Shown here piece by piece: positions 50,390-58,790 of a DNA stretch of 64,000 nucleotides. This stretch comes from Syntrophorhabdaceae bacterium (GTDB taxonomy: Bacteria; Desulfobacterota; Syntrophorhabdia; Syntrophorhabdales; Syntrophorhabdaceae), in the NCBI GenBank assembly GCA_036504895.1, contig DASXUJ010000011.1, forward strand, positions 1-64,000, read 5' to 3'. The notes beneath the pieces were generated by a model. That model searched no databases. It saw only the letters and a list, made by a program, of their open reading frames with translations, and had not been told where the DNA came from. How positions within the stretch are numbered: position 1 is the first letter of the stretch; the number at the start of each line of letters is the position of its first letter. Both the position numbers and the translations under genes were made by a program.

Positions 50390-52119
50390 TAATTCTCTCC
50401 CCTCTTCGTGCCTTTCCCGGCATCCATTACATTTTTCAATTCCGCGAGGAGGCTCTCCACGGTAAAAGGCCTGCCATCATAACGGTTTATCCTGTCACGG
50501 AATAGAAATCCCGTCTCCCTCCTCATAAGCGATGCAAATTGGCCCGTGGCATTGTTCTCCACGCAGACGGCCCGTGTCGCTTTCTCCAGGAGAGTCAGGT
50601 AGTCTAATTTTTTCACCGAAGGGAAGGGATATATCTCGCTGAAATGGAGGAGGGCTATTTTATGGGACCCTGCGAGGATGTCTACCGCCTCTTTCATCAC
50701 TCCGTAAGTGGAGCCCCAGCCGACTATCACCGTTTCGGCCTCTCCCTCTCCATACATGAGGGGCGGCGAAATCTCTTCCGCTAAAAGAGGCAGTTTTCTG
50801 AAGAGTCTCTTCTCTACCATCCTGACCCTGGTAAGGGCGTCTTCCACGAGATGACCTTCCTCGTCGTGCTCGTCGCTGTCCGTGACCACAAGGTGTGTCC
50901 CGTCTCCCGGCGTGCCTTGGGGCGTGACCCCCGATTCCGTGTAGGCGTGCCTTTTGTATTCTCCGAGGCCCTGAAATGCTTCCCCCCTTACCCTGTAATC
51001 GTTGAAGACGATCCTGTCCTGATCGAAGGAATCATAGGTCCAGGCGCTGTCGGCGAGGTATTGGTCGGTGAGAATAAAGGCGGGTATCTGGTATTTCTCT
51101 GCCATGTCAAAGGCCTTGTTCGTAAGATATAGACACTGCTCGGGACTTCCAGGGGCGAAAATTACCCGTGGAAACTCCCCATGGCCCGCATGGAGCGCGA
51201 AAAGGAGATCGGCCTGCTCCGTTCTGGTGGGAAGTCCCGTCGCGGGCGCCGGCCTTTGGGCGAGGGCGATCACTACCGGGGTCTCGGTCATGGCAGCAAG
51301 GGAGAGACCCTCCACCATGAGGGCAAATCCGCCCCCCGAGCTTCCCGTCATGGCCCGTACTCCTCCAAACGAGGCGCCCAGGGCCATATTGATCGCCCCG
51401 ATCTCGTCCTCAGCCTGTTCCACCACGATTGAGTGGCTGAGCTCCTTGCCGGCCATGTAATTGAGTATTCCCGTGGCGGGGGTCATGGGGTAAGCCGTAT
51501 AAAATTTGCAGCCCGAAACTACTGCCCCCACACCGATTGCATCGTTGCCCGAGATAAGTATTTTTCCGGGTCCTCCGGGCGCAGCGATAAAGGCGCATTT
51601 CAAACACTCCCTTACAGCATATTCATGTCCCGCGCGGGCGGAATCCATATTTGCGGTCACCGTTGCCTCGCCTTTCTTAGCAAGGGTCTGTCTGATGATC
51701 GCGAAGAGGAGCTGCAGGTCAATTCCGAGCATGCCCAGCACCGCCCCGGTTGCCACAATATTGGCCATGATCCTGTTCTTGCCGTGCTCTAATGCGAGAT
51801 CGACGAATGGAATGCTGAGGAATTGTGCGCCCTCATGGGATTCCTTGGTAGCCCGCCCGTCATATATAGCCATACCCCCGGGAGCAAGCTCGGCCGCATG
51901 AACCGGTATACTCGCCCTGTCCATGGCAACCAGTATATCGATAGGCGCTCTCGAAGCACAAACCGGCGCATCGGAAAGCCGCATCTGGAAAAAGTTATGG
52001 CCCCCTCTGACCCGGGATTCATATTCCTGGTGAGTAAATACGTGATACCCGGCCCTTGAGAACAACTGGGCCAGCACGGAGCCCATGGTATCGATGCCCT
52101 GCCCCCCTTCTCCACCCAA
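50389..52119 (-). CDS. korA: 2-oxoacid:ferredoxin oxidoreductase alpha subunit (gamma-alpha fusion)
   Basis: A 576-residue protein: an N-terminal gamma domain (about 1-180; GGEGGQGIDTMG) joined to the pyrimidine-binding alpha domain (YPMTPATGILNYM, EQAEDEIGAINMALGAS, TGSSGGGFALM) and a C-terminal part with NNATGQFASLMRRETG. TTG 52119 is the only ordinary start, but the six codons before it (LDYSIK) continue the first strand of the family and an in-frame CTG at 52137 follows AAGGGGGT by 5 nt; the real protein may begin there. Confidence 0.88.
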   Translation of the reverse strand: MGGEGGQGIDTMGSVLAQLFSRAGYHVFTHQEYESRVRGGHNFFQMRLSDAPVCASRAPIDILVAMDRASIPVHAAELAPGGMAIYDGRATKESHEGAQFLSIPFVDLALEHGKNRIMANIVATGAVLGMLGIDLQLLFAIIRQTLAKKGEATVTANMDSARAGHEYAVRECLKCAFIAAPGGPGKILISGNDAIGVGAVVSGCKFYTAYPMTPATGILNYMAGKELSHSIVVEQAEDEIGAINMALGASFGGVRAMTGSSGGGFALMVEGLSLAAMTETPVVIALAQRPAPATGLPTRTEQADLLFALHAGHGEFPRVIFAPGSPEQCLYLTNKAFDMAEKYQIPAFILTDQYLADSAWTYDSFDQDRIVFNDYRVRGEAFQGLGEYKRHAYTESGVTPQGTPGDGTHLVVTDSDEHDEEGHLVEDALTRVRMVEKRLFRKLPLLAEEISPPLMYGEGEAETVIVGWGSTYGVMKEAVDILAGSHKIALLHFSEIYPFPSVKKLDYLTLLEKATRAVCVENNATGQFASLMRRETGFLFRDRINRYDGRPFTVESLLAELKNVMDAGKGTKRGEN

Positions 52120-52274
52120 TTTTATTGAATAATCCAGAAAAACCCCCTTATGCGGCGAGATTAGTGTATTAATAAAAGATAAGGCTCGGGACGCCGGGTT
52201 TCAAGACTCCCGCCTGACGGATAAAGGCGGCCCATACCCGTCCGTTCCCGAATCCTTGTATTTCCGATAATCTA

Positions 52275-52303
52275 TTGACTTGACTATCCAACCAATATAG
52301 ATT
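52275..52303 (+). promoter_or_regulatory. promoter directly before queD
   Basis: TTGACT (52275-52280) and TAGATT (52298-52303) are 17 nt apart, only 6 nt before the GTG start at 52310. The message would be leaderless or nearly so. Confidence 0.5.
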
Positions 52304-52309
52304 ATCAAT

Positions 52310-52678
52310 GTGTTTACCCTCTGCGTCAAAGATGCATTCGCGGCAGCCCACAGGATCGAAGATTATCATGGGAAATGTGAGGAGCTGCATGGACATAACT
52401 TCCAGGTAGACGCCCTGTTTACAGGAAAAGAGCCGGGGCCGGACGGAATGGTCATCGATTTCAAGATCCTCAAGGGTTTCCTGAAGGAGATCCTCGATAT
52501 CCTCGATCACAAATATCTCAATGAATTACCTTTTTTCAAAGAAAGGGCCAGTTCCTCCGAGTATATCGCGATGTTCATCTTCGGCGAGCTCCGCATACGG
52601 ACCGAAGGGAGCGGTGTCACCGTCAAAGAGGTGAGGGTCTGGGAATCTGATAAGGCGTGCGCGGCATATTATGAGTAA
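52310..52678 (+). CDS. queD: 6-carboxy-5,6,7,8-tetrahydropterin synthase (QueD)
   Basis: Second step of queuosine and deazapurine synthesis, converting dihydroneopterin triphosphate. The 122-residue protein has the zinc His in AAHRI and HGHNF, a catalytic Cys in GKCEEL, DHKYLN and a C-terminal VRVWES Glu. The start is GTG 52310; no ribosome-binding site is visible. It overlaps folE2 by 8 nt, so the substrate (from GTP) and product steps are coupled. Confidence 0.88.
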   Translation: MFTLCVKDAFAAAHRIEDYHGKCEELHGHNFQVDALFTGKEPGPDGMVIDFKILKGFLKEILDILDHKYLNELPFFKERASSSEYIAMFIFGELRIRTEGSGVTVKEVRVWESDKACAAYYE

Positions 52679-53486
52679 GAAAATACGGGCCGAGATGGTG
52701 GATGTGCAGAATATGCACGATCCCAGAAATATTGAGATCGACAAGGTTGGGGTGAAGGGGGTAAAGTACCCCATAGTGGTCCTCGATAAAGCGAATGGAT
52801 TTCAACACACCGTCGCCACCATCGATATGTACGTCAACCTTCCCCACAATTACAAAGGCACCCACATGAGCCGCTTCGTGGAGATCCTTCACGAGAACCA
52901 GAGCATGATCAACATGAAGAACCTTCCGAGCATCTTGAGGCAGATGAAAGAGAGGCTCAATGCCGAGTCGACCCACCTTGAGGTGCGGTTCCCCTATTTT
53001 TTGAAGAAGGAAGCGCCTGTAAGCAAGACCCAGAGTTACATGGAATACCGGTGCGGCTTTTTCGGGTCCATGGACGATTCCGGCACGATGACTGAATTCA
53101 CCGTGACCGTGCTGGTCCCCATCAATACGCTTTGTCCATGCTCCAAAGAGATCAGCGAGCATGGGGCCCATAATCAGAGAGGGGTCGCGAAGGTGGACGT
53201 GAGGTTCAGGCGGTTTTTCTGGATAGAGGACCTTATCTCGACCATAGAGGACTGTGCCAGCAGCGGGATATATTCCATCCTGAAACGGGAGGATGAGAAA
53301 TTCGTCACGGAGCAGGCTTTCGATAATCCTAAATTCGTCGAAGACGTGGTCCGTGACATTGCCAAAGCGCTTTCAAAAGATCAGAACATTACCTGGTTTG
53401 CCATTGAAGCGGAGAACTTCGAAAGCATCCACAACCACAGTGCCTATGCATATCTTGAGAGAAAAAAAGAAGGAGGAGACCTATGA
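52671..53486 (+). CDS. folE2: GTP cyclohydrolase FolE2 (type IB)
   Basis: Converts GTP to dihydroneopterin triphosphate, supplying both folate and queuosine pathways. The 271-residue protein carries FQHTVATIDMYVNLP, LCPCSKEISEHGAHNQRG with the metal-binding Cys/His and a C-terminal FAIEAENFESIHNHSAYA. FolE2 works with several metals and is used when zinc is short. Overlaps the next gene by ATGA. Confidence 0.93.
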   Translation: MSKKIRAEMVDVQNMHDPRNIEIDKVGVKGVKYPIVVLDKANGFQHTVATIDMYVNLPHNYKGTHMSRFVEILHENQSMINMKNLPSILRQMKERLNAESTHLEVRFPYFLKKEAPVSKTQSYMEYRCGFFGSMDDSGTMTEFTVTVLVPINTLCPCSKEISEHGAHNQRGVAKVDVRFRRFFWIEDLISTIEDCASSGIYSILKREDEKFVTEQAFDNPKFVEDVVRDIAKALSKDQNITWFAIEAENFESIHNHSAYAYLERKKEGGDL

Positions 53487-53962
53487 AAAAATATGTGCTG
53501 ATCTGCGTTGCCCTGCTTTTTGCCTTATCCGTCGTTTCGGGATGCTCGAGTTTCGGAACCTGGAGTAACGGCAAGGAAGAGAAGTCAAAGACGGACCTTC
53601 CAAACCAGGCATTTTATGGCTTTCCCGATATCCCGGTCCCCACCGAGCTTACCTACTCTCAGAATAAAAGCTTCATCTACGAGACCCAGACCATGAAAGT
53701 GGGGGTTCTCGTGCTTACGGGCAATGTAGACCTTCCGTCCCTCGAGGATTACTTCAAGGTGAACATGGTGAAAAACGGTTGGCGGTTCGTGAACAGCTTC
53801 AAGTTCAAAGGCGACATCGCTTCCAATTATGTGAAAGACGATAAGACCGCCAATATCAAGATGTCGAGAGAATCCTTTTCCTCCGAAGTCCAAATATGGG
53901 TCGGACCGGCCACCTCTTTAGACAAAGGGAGCCCGCAGAGAGGGAATGGACCCGCGCGTTGA
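53483..53962 (+). CDS. conserved lipoprotein, unknown
   Basis: A 159-residue protein with a lipobox VVSGC (signal 1-21) and a globular domain with VPTELTYSQNKSFIYET and YFKVNMVKNGWRFVNSFKFKGD, a pattern shared by small deltaproteobacterial lipoproteins. Role not known. Overlaps folE2 by ATGA and the next gene by 17 nt. Confidence 0.7.
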   Translation: MKKYVLICVALLFALSVVSGCSSFGTWSNGKEEKSKTDLPNQAFYGFPDIPVPTELTYSQNKSFIYETQTMKVGVLVLTGNVDLPSLEDYFKVNMVKNGWRFVNSFKFKGDIASNYVKDDKTANIKMSRESFSSEVQIWVGPATSLDKGSPQRGNGPAR

Positions 53963-54209
53963 TCCGGAAAAATGGGTGAGAATCCATACGATCGAGAGCG
54001 TCTTCGAGATGGACATGATCAGGGACGCTCTCGATAAAGAAGGTATCGAGTATTCGATCAAGGAATACAAAGACACCGCCTACGACGGCCTTTTCATCCT
54101 CCAGAAAGGCTATGCAAGTTTGTCCGTGGAACGAAAAAATGAGGAAATTGCGAAGAAGGTCGTGACGCGGATAAGGTCCCTTCCCTATGTGGCATTTTCA
54201 AAAGATTGA
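53946..54209 (+). CDS. DUF2007-like small protein
   Basis: An 87-residue protein matching the putative signal-transducing DUF2007 fold: WVRIHTIESVFEMDMIRDALDKEGIEY then LFILQKGYASLSVERKNEEIAKK. Both ends overlap neighbours (17 and 23 nt), so translation is coupled through this cluster. Confidence 0.65.
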   Translation: MDPRVDPEKWVRIHTIESVFEMDMIRDALDKEGIEYSIKEYKDTAYDGLFILQKGYASLSVERKNEEIAKKVVTRIRSLPYVAFSKD

Positions 54210-54903
54210 CCCCCTTCTGCTTCTTGCGGGCCGCAAATACATTTCGGTGGTGGGAGGGGGCGGCAAATCAACGATAATCGAATTTCTGGCCGGCAGGCAG
54301 GCCATGGCCGGAAAAAGCGTTGCCCTCACGACCACCACCAGGATTTACGCGAAAGAGCCTTTCATCCTTTTCTCCGATTTCGAATCATTCTCAAGGGGCC
54401 CGGCCACCCGCGTGGGGAAGACTCACGAGGATGGGAAGCTTACCGGACTCGCCTTTGAAGAAGTAAGGTCTTTGGGGGAATCGGCGGATACGGTACTTAT
54501 CGAGGCGGACGGAGCAAAGCACTTTCCCCTCAAATTCCCTGCTCCCCATGAACCGGTTGTCCCGCCCTTCTCCGACCGGATCTTTGTGGTGGGAGGCCTC
54601 GACGCCCTCCACTGCACGGTCGAAAAGGCGGTATTCCGATGGAAGCTCCTGCCCGACCCGGGAGAAATCGCCGGGGATACCGTTATCTCTGAAGAGATCT
54701 TCCTGAGCTTTTTTTCGGAGCGCGCCATGCTCAAGGACGTGGAAAGGAGAAAATGCACGATTATACTCAATAAATATGATCTGCTGAGAGATAGGGGCGA
54801 GGCGTTCCACCTCGCAAAAGCGCTTCTTGACCGTAAAAAATGCGCCGAGGTGGTCGTTTCAAGCGCTGCATTGGGATTTTTTTATAAGCTGGCGCACGCA
54901 TGA
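54187..54903 (+). CDS. yqeC: YqeC-like P-loop protein (selenium-dependent hydroxylase accessory)
   Basis: A 238-residue P-loop protein of the YqeC family, which occurs with selenium-dependent molybdenum hydroxylases. Walker A is SVVGGGGKST (19-28), then TTTTRIYAKEP, VLIEADGAKHFPLK and a NKYDLL motif typical for GTP binding. No hydroxylase, YqeB or MocA is in the window, so it is detached from its usual partners here. Confidence 0.8.
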   Translation: MWHFQKIDPLLLLAGRKYISVVGGGGKSTIIEFLAGRQAMAGKSVALTTTTRIYAKEPFILFSDFESFSRGPATRVGKTHEDGKLTGLAFEEVRSLGESADTVLIEADGAKHFPLKFPAPHEPVVPPFSDRIFVVGGLDALHCTVEKAVFRWKLLPDPGEIAGDTVISEEIFLSFFSERAMLKDVERRKCTIILNKYDLLRDRGEAFHLAKALLDRKKCAEVVVSSAALGFFYKLAHA

Positions 54904-55029
54904 GGGGCTCTTTCTCTTCATTTTATCCTGAGATCGCCGATAATATGGCGGAGACCGGGGGAACTCTCTCGGGGAGGGAACGTCTCCGGTCTGTTTCAGA
55001 ATTTTTATTATGACTCGGAGGTTCGTTGC

Positions 55030-55860
55030 ATGCGTCGCAATATAATTTTCATCATTTCACTCGCATCGATCATTACCATGCTTTTTTCCGCCATCTCGGC
55101 TTCCGCGCGTCCCGTGGCAGGAGCAAGCCCCTCGTCCCTGTCCCTCGAGCAGCACCAGGGAAGGTACTTCAGGTGGACGAGCCCTCCGGGTTGGCGCGTG
55201 AGTGAGACCAATGCCGGCCTTACCCTCACCTCTCCCGATGGTAGGTACTGCGCTTCGCTGGCCTCCCTCCTTCGTTCCCGGGGAACCACCACCCCCGACG
55301 CATTTCTGAAATGGATATTCAGCCACGTTCCAAGTTACCGGAACGCACGAGTCATGAACATGCGGAACTTGCCGAGCCAAAGGATGGGTTATCAGGTGTG
55401 GCATTTTATAGAGGCGAAAGTCTCCTTTACGGATAACGGTCTTCCTGTTACAGGTATCTATAAAGTGGGAGTGGCAAACTACGCGGGAATGAACGATGCC
55501 ATGATCGTGGGTTATCGGGCGGCAAATCCCGATTTTGCGGGCGCCCAATCGTTCCTGCCCCAGATTTCGAGAAGCATCGTTCTCACGAATGGAGCGGAAG
55601 CACACGGCAATAATTCCATTATACGGCCGAGAAACAACCCTCTCGATAACTCGGGCCTTATCCAATCCGGAAAAAACCGGGACCGGGTACGGGAGCATGC
55701 GAGCGAAGGATGGCGCGAGGGCATGATGGGCACAGAGCCTACCGTAGACCCCAAAACCGGAAAACAGCGCAATACTCCTCTCGGAGATTATAATGCTGCC
55801 CGGGGCGGATACGTGAACCCGGACCGACCCAATGAGCTGCTGGCGCCGAACCATAAATAA
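55030..55860 (+). CDS. secreted protein, PsbP-like N-terminal domain (tentative)
   Basis: A 276-residue protein with a signal peptide (1-26, SAISASA). Residues about 40-185 may adopt a PsbP/Mog1-like fold (FRWTSPPGWRVSETNAGLTL). The C-terminal 60 residues carry an Asn/Pro-rich motif DPKTGKQRNTPLGDYNAARG followed by GYVNPDRP, seen in several unnamed proteobacterial proteins. Possibly periplasmic or outer-membrane associated. Function not known. Confidence 0.6.
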   Translation: MRRNIIFIISLASIITMLFSAISASARPVAGASPSSLSLEQHQGRYFRWTSPPGWRVSETNAGLTLTSPDGRYCASLASLLRSRGTTTPDAFLKWIFSHVPSYRNARVMNMRNLPSQRMGYQVWHFIEAKVSFTDNGLPVTGIYKVGVANYAGMNDAMIVGYRAANPDFAGAQSFLPQISRSIVLTNGAEAHGNNSIIRPRNNPLDNSGLIQSGKNRDRVREHASEGWREGMMGTEPTVDPKTGKQRNTPLGDYNAARGGYVNPDRPNELLAPNHK

Positions 55861-56017
55861 GACTAATTCCGCGGGAAGAGTCGCAGCCGTCCTTTCCGCA
55901 ATTTTTCCAAAGCCGCCTGTTTCACCGAATTTTGTTCTTCCTGCCCCCTATTATACCCCGCCGCCCATGTCTTGTATCAAAAGGTAAACAAAGATCATTT
56001 AATTAAAACCTTATGCC

Positions 56018-56025
56018 GCCGATAA
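56018..56025 (+). promoter_or_regulatory. sigma-28-like -10 box before the chemosensory cluster
   Basis: GCCGATAA matches the FliA -10 exactly, but the -35 at the right distance is only TTAA or TAAT rather than TAAA. About two copies of an 8-mer are expected by chance on both strands of a window of this size, and a second copy lies at 54936-54943 without a -35. Confidence 0.3.
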
Positions 56026-56133
56026 TACATTTGAAGCGGGTAATATAGCCATATTACGAAGGGTCGCAGTCTCCGGGCGGGCGCCCCCCGCAAGCTCAGG
56101 CCCTTTTATGCCCGAGAACCGTATATTCTGCGG

Positions 56134-58053
56134 GTGGAGAAAATAAGCCCGAGTGACGGGTACGTAAGGATGAAACAGATGGTCCATGAAACACCTGATC
56201 CTTCAGCACATTTTTTCTCCCTTTCGGGACCGGCTAGTCCTTCATGGTCGGCTCAGCTCCAGGGGGTATCGAGCTCTCTGCACCGCCTTATCACGGGAAC
56301 AGAGGACGAGTTCCTGACAATCGGAAGAAGCATGACGGATTTCTACAGCCGCGCCCGGGAAATCACCCAGATGCTTTCATCTCTTCTGGGGGTCATGTCC
56401 GGAAATGAAATCACCCATACCATGGATGGCTTGCGCGAAATGCTCGGCTCCATCGGGACCGGCCTCGGCGGCACGGAAGATGAGTTCACCCACGGCGTCA
56501 GGACGCTCGAAGAAACGGTAAAGATAGTCGACACGGTGCGGACGCCTTTGGCGAGTTTCAAGAAAATAGTGAAGATACTGAAGATACTGAGTATTTCAAT
56601 AAAAATCGAGAGCGGGCAGCTCGGTCAGGAGCAAGCCGGTTTTTTTACCCTCGCCGACGACGTGGAGAAACTTTCCGCACTCATTGAGAAGAAAACGGCG
56701 AATATCGCATCAAAGGCCGCGGTACTCAACAGCATGATCCGGCAGAACATGGCAAATATCTCCACTCTCGAGACGAGGCAGAAGGTCGAAATTCATCGTA
56801 TTCTGGACAGCATCGGGGCGAGCCTCAATGCCCTCGCAGAAAAAAACGAGTCATCCCGAAAAGGCACGGATCTCATCGCAAAAGAATCGGAAGACATCTC
56901 CCGGCACATTGGCGATGTCGTCTCTGCCATGCAGTATCACGATATTACAAGACAGACGATAGAGCACGTGAAGGAAGCGCTCGACGGTCTGATAGAGAAA
57001 CTTAATGCCCAGTATCCCGGCGGCGCCGCGGAAATGAAGGGAGATGACTCGGATTCGGTCAGAGTCATATTCGAAACGGGTAAGATATGCGAGCTTCAAA
57101 AAGCACACCTCGATGATTCGAAAAAGCAGATTATGGGGGCAACTGCCCGCATCAACGATAACCTGCTCAGCATTAAAGATAACATAATGGAGCTTTCGCA
57201 AAAAACGGGGCATTTGGCGGGCACGACGGATGAATCCTCGTCGTCTTATCTCGCGAAAATAGAAAACGGGATAGCCCCTGCAATATCATCACTGCAAGCG
57301 AGCGCCAATGCCCGGTCGGACCTTTCGGCAGCCATGGACAGCTTTCTTGCGACCACCGCCGATATATCGGGGTCGGTAGACGACATTGAGGAGATAAGCG
57401 CTGAAATAGAGCTTATCGCCCTCAATGCGCGGATCAAGACAGCCCATACAGGGGAGAAAGGCGCCCCTCTGGGCGTGATCGCGGAAGCCATACAAAAATT
57501 ATCATTCGATGCGAATACACAGAAAGGGGCTATCTCGGAAACCCTCGGTAGGGTGATGGAGATCGCGGGAGACCTGCAGTCTCACACCCACGGCGGAATC
57601 GACAGCCGCTCTCTCGAGACGGATAAGATGATCGACGACCTCGGCCTCTTTGTCGCTACCTTGAGGAGCGCAAACAGCCGCATCGCTTCACTCTTGATCG
57701 GCATAGGCACCTCCGGCCGGCAGCTTGCCGCCGATATCGAGACGACGGTCCTTGGGGTGACCGTGCAGAACGTCTTTGCAGAAGTCATCGATAAGGCCGT
57801 CATAACCCTCCAGTCTATCTCAGCCGAATCGAAACAGATGGTGTGCCACTCGGATTGGGAGGGTATGGCCGATTACCTGAAGCATCTGGAGGCGAACTAC
57901 ACAATGCAGAGCGAGAGGACTATCCATGACTCGGTCCTGGGAAGCGGCCGGAAAAGCACACCGGCATCGCTCCAAGCCGACACTTTGGGCCGGGATATGC
58001 ACCCGACGCCTGAAATAAATGAGGAATTCGGAGATAATGTGGAGCTTTTCTAA
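56134..58053 (+). CDS. soluble MCP-like protein with CheZ-type phosphatase motif
   Basis: A 639-residue cytoplasmic coiled-coil protein. It has no membrane helix and no Cache, PAS or HAMP domain that I recognise. Residues 421-460 (ISAEIELIALNARIKTAHTGE...) are a diverged copy of the chemoreceptor signalling tip. At 267-274 QYHDITRQ fits the CheZ/CheX-type phosphatase core (D270, Q274 as D-x3-Q). A second region near 560 (VTVQNVFAEVID) may be a decayed repeat. It may combine receptor-like and phosphatase roles; this is inference. The GTG start 56134 is uncertain; in-frame ATGs at 56170 and 56179 are alternatives. First gene of the chemosensory cluster. Confidence 0.65.
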   Translation: MEKISPSDGYVRMKQMVHETPDPSAHFFSLSGPASPSWSAQLQGVSSSLHRLITGTEDEFLTIGRSMTDFYSRAREITQMLSSLLGVMSGNEITHTMDGLREMLGSIGTGLGGTEDEFTHGVRTLEETVKIVDTVRTPLASFKKIVKILKILSISIKIESGQLGQEQAGFFTLADDVEKLSALIEKKTANIASKAAVLNSMIRQNMANISTLETRQKVEIHRILDSIGASLNALAEKNESSRKGTDLIAKESEDISRHIGDVVSAMQYHDITRQTIEHVKEALDGLIEKLNAQYPGGAAEMKGDDSDSVRVIFETGKICELQKAHLDDSKKQIMGATARINDNLLSIKDNIMELSQKTGHLAGTTDESSSSYLAKIENGIAPAISSLQASANARSDLSAAMDSFLATTADISGSVDDIEEISAEIELIALNARIKTAHTGEKGAPLGVIAEAIQKLSFDANTQKGAISETLGRVMEIAGDLQSHTHGGIDSRSLETDKMIDDLGLFVATLRSANSRIASLLIGIGTSGRQLAADIETTVLGVTVQNVFAEVIDKAVITLQSISAESKQMVCHSDWEGMADYLKHLEANYTMQSERTIHDSVLGSGRKSTPASLQADTLGRDMHPTPEINEEFGDNVELF

Positions 58054-58081
58054 ACCATCGTTATAGAAAGAGGAGAGAAAT

Positions 58082-58432
58082 ATGATTGAGATCAAAGTGG
58101 AGAAATCCGGTGACGGCGCGACTGTGGTCATCGGCGGCGAGGCTACCATAATCCATGGCGAGGAAATGAAAAAGGCGCTCACCGGCACAATTGGCGAGTG
58201 TGCCACTATTACGGTTCATACCGGGGGCATACTGGAAACGGACCTCTCCTGTCTTCAGCTCCTCTGTTCGGCCCACCGGATGGCGCGTCGCATGAACAAG
58301 GAACTCATCTTCCAACGGCCCCCTTCCGTCATTCTGGAGCAGACAGCCGGGAACCTCGGTTATTCACGCCGCTCCGGGTGCGGCCTTGCCGGGGATGATC
58401 ACTGTCTCTTCACCGGAGGCCCACATGAGTAA
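58082..58432 (+). CDS. STAS-domain protein
   Basis: A 116-residue protein with the STAS fold: IKVEKSGDGATVVIGGEATI, ETDLSCLQLLCSAHRMARR and a final beta strand. Ser in DLSCLQLL sits at the usual phospho-site position. STAS proteins of this kind often occur with CheA/CheY modules. Ends 8 nt inside cheY. Confidence 0.75.
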   Translation: MIEIKVEKSGDGATVVIGGEATIIHGEEMKKALTGTIGECATITVHTGGILETDLSCLQLLCSAHRMARRMNKELIFQRPPSVILEQTAGNLGYSRRSGCGLAGDDHCLFTGGPHE

Positions 58433-58790
58433 GCGGATCATGACCGTAGACGACTCGGCGAGTGTCCGCCAGATGGTGAGCTTCACCTTGAAGGACGCAG
58501 GCTATGACGTGGTGGAGGCGGTGGACGGCAAGGACGCCTTAGGCAAGATCGACGGGGCTGCCGTCAACATGGTCATCACCGACCTCAATATGCCGAACCT
58601 CGACGGCATTGGCCTTATCAGAGAGCTAAGGGGCCAACCCCAGTTCAAGTTCATCCCCATTATCATGCTCACTACGGAGTCGCAGGATTCAAAAAAACAG
58701 GAAGGCAGGAGCGCGGGCGCCACGGGGTGGATCGTCAAGCCCTTTAAGGCGGACCAGCTCTTAGCGGTCGTAAGGAAGGTGCTGGGATGA
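58425..58790 (+). CDS. cheY: CheY-like response regulator
   Basis: A 121-residue single-domain receiver with D9-D10, phosphoacceptor D53 (ITDLNMPN), T83 and K105. Overlaps the STAS gene by 8 nt and cheA by ATGA. Output partner is not shown; flagellar switch binding is a guess. Confidence 0.9.
   Translation: MSKRIMTVDDSASVRQMVSFTLKDAGYDVVEAVDGKDALGKIDGAAVNMVITDLNMPNLDGIGLIRELRGQPQFKFIPIIMLTTESQDSKKQEGRSAGATGWIVKPFKADQLLAVVRKVLG

Noticed and set aside
54936-54943. A second GCCGATAA as a sigma-28 promoter for the secreted protein gene
   Set aside because: There is no TAAA-like -35 at 13-16 nt, and the motif is expected by chance at this frequency.
56040-56110. GC-rich segment before the MCP-like gene as a cyclic-di-GMP riboswitch
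   Set aside because: It lacks the conserved GEMM junction and tetraloop-receptor sequences; no terminator or sequestered ribosome site is visible.
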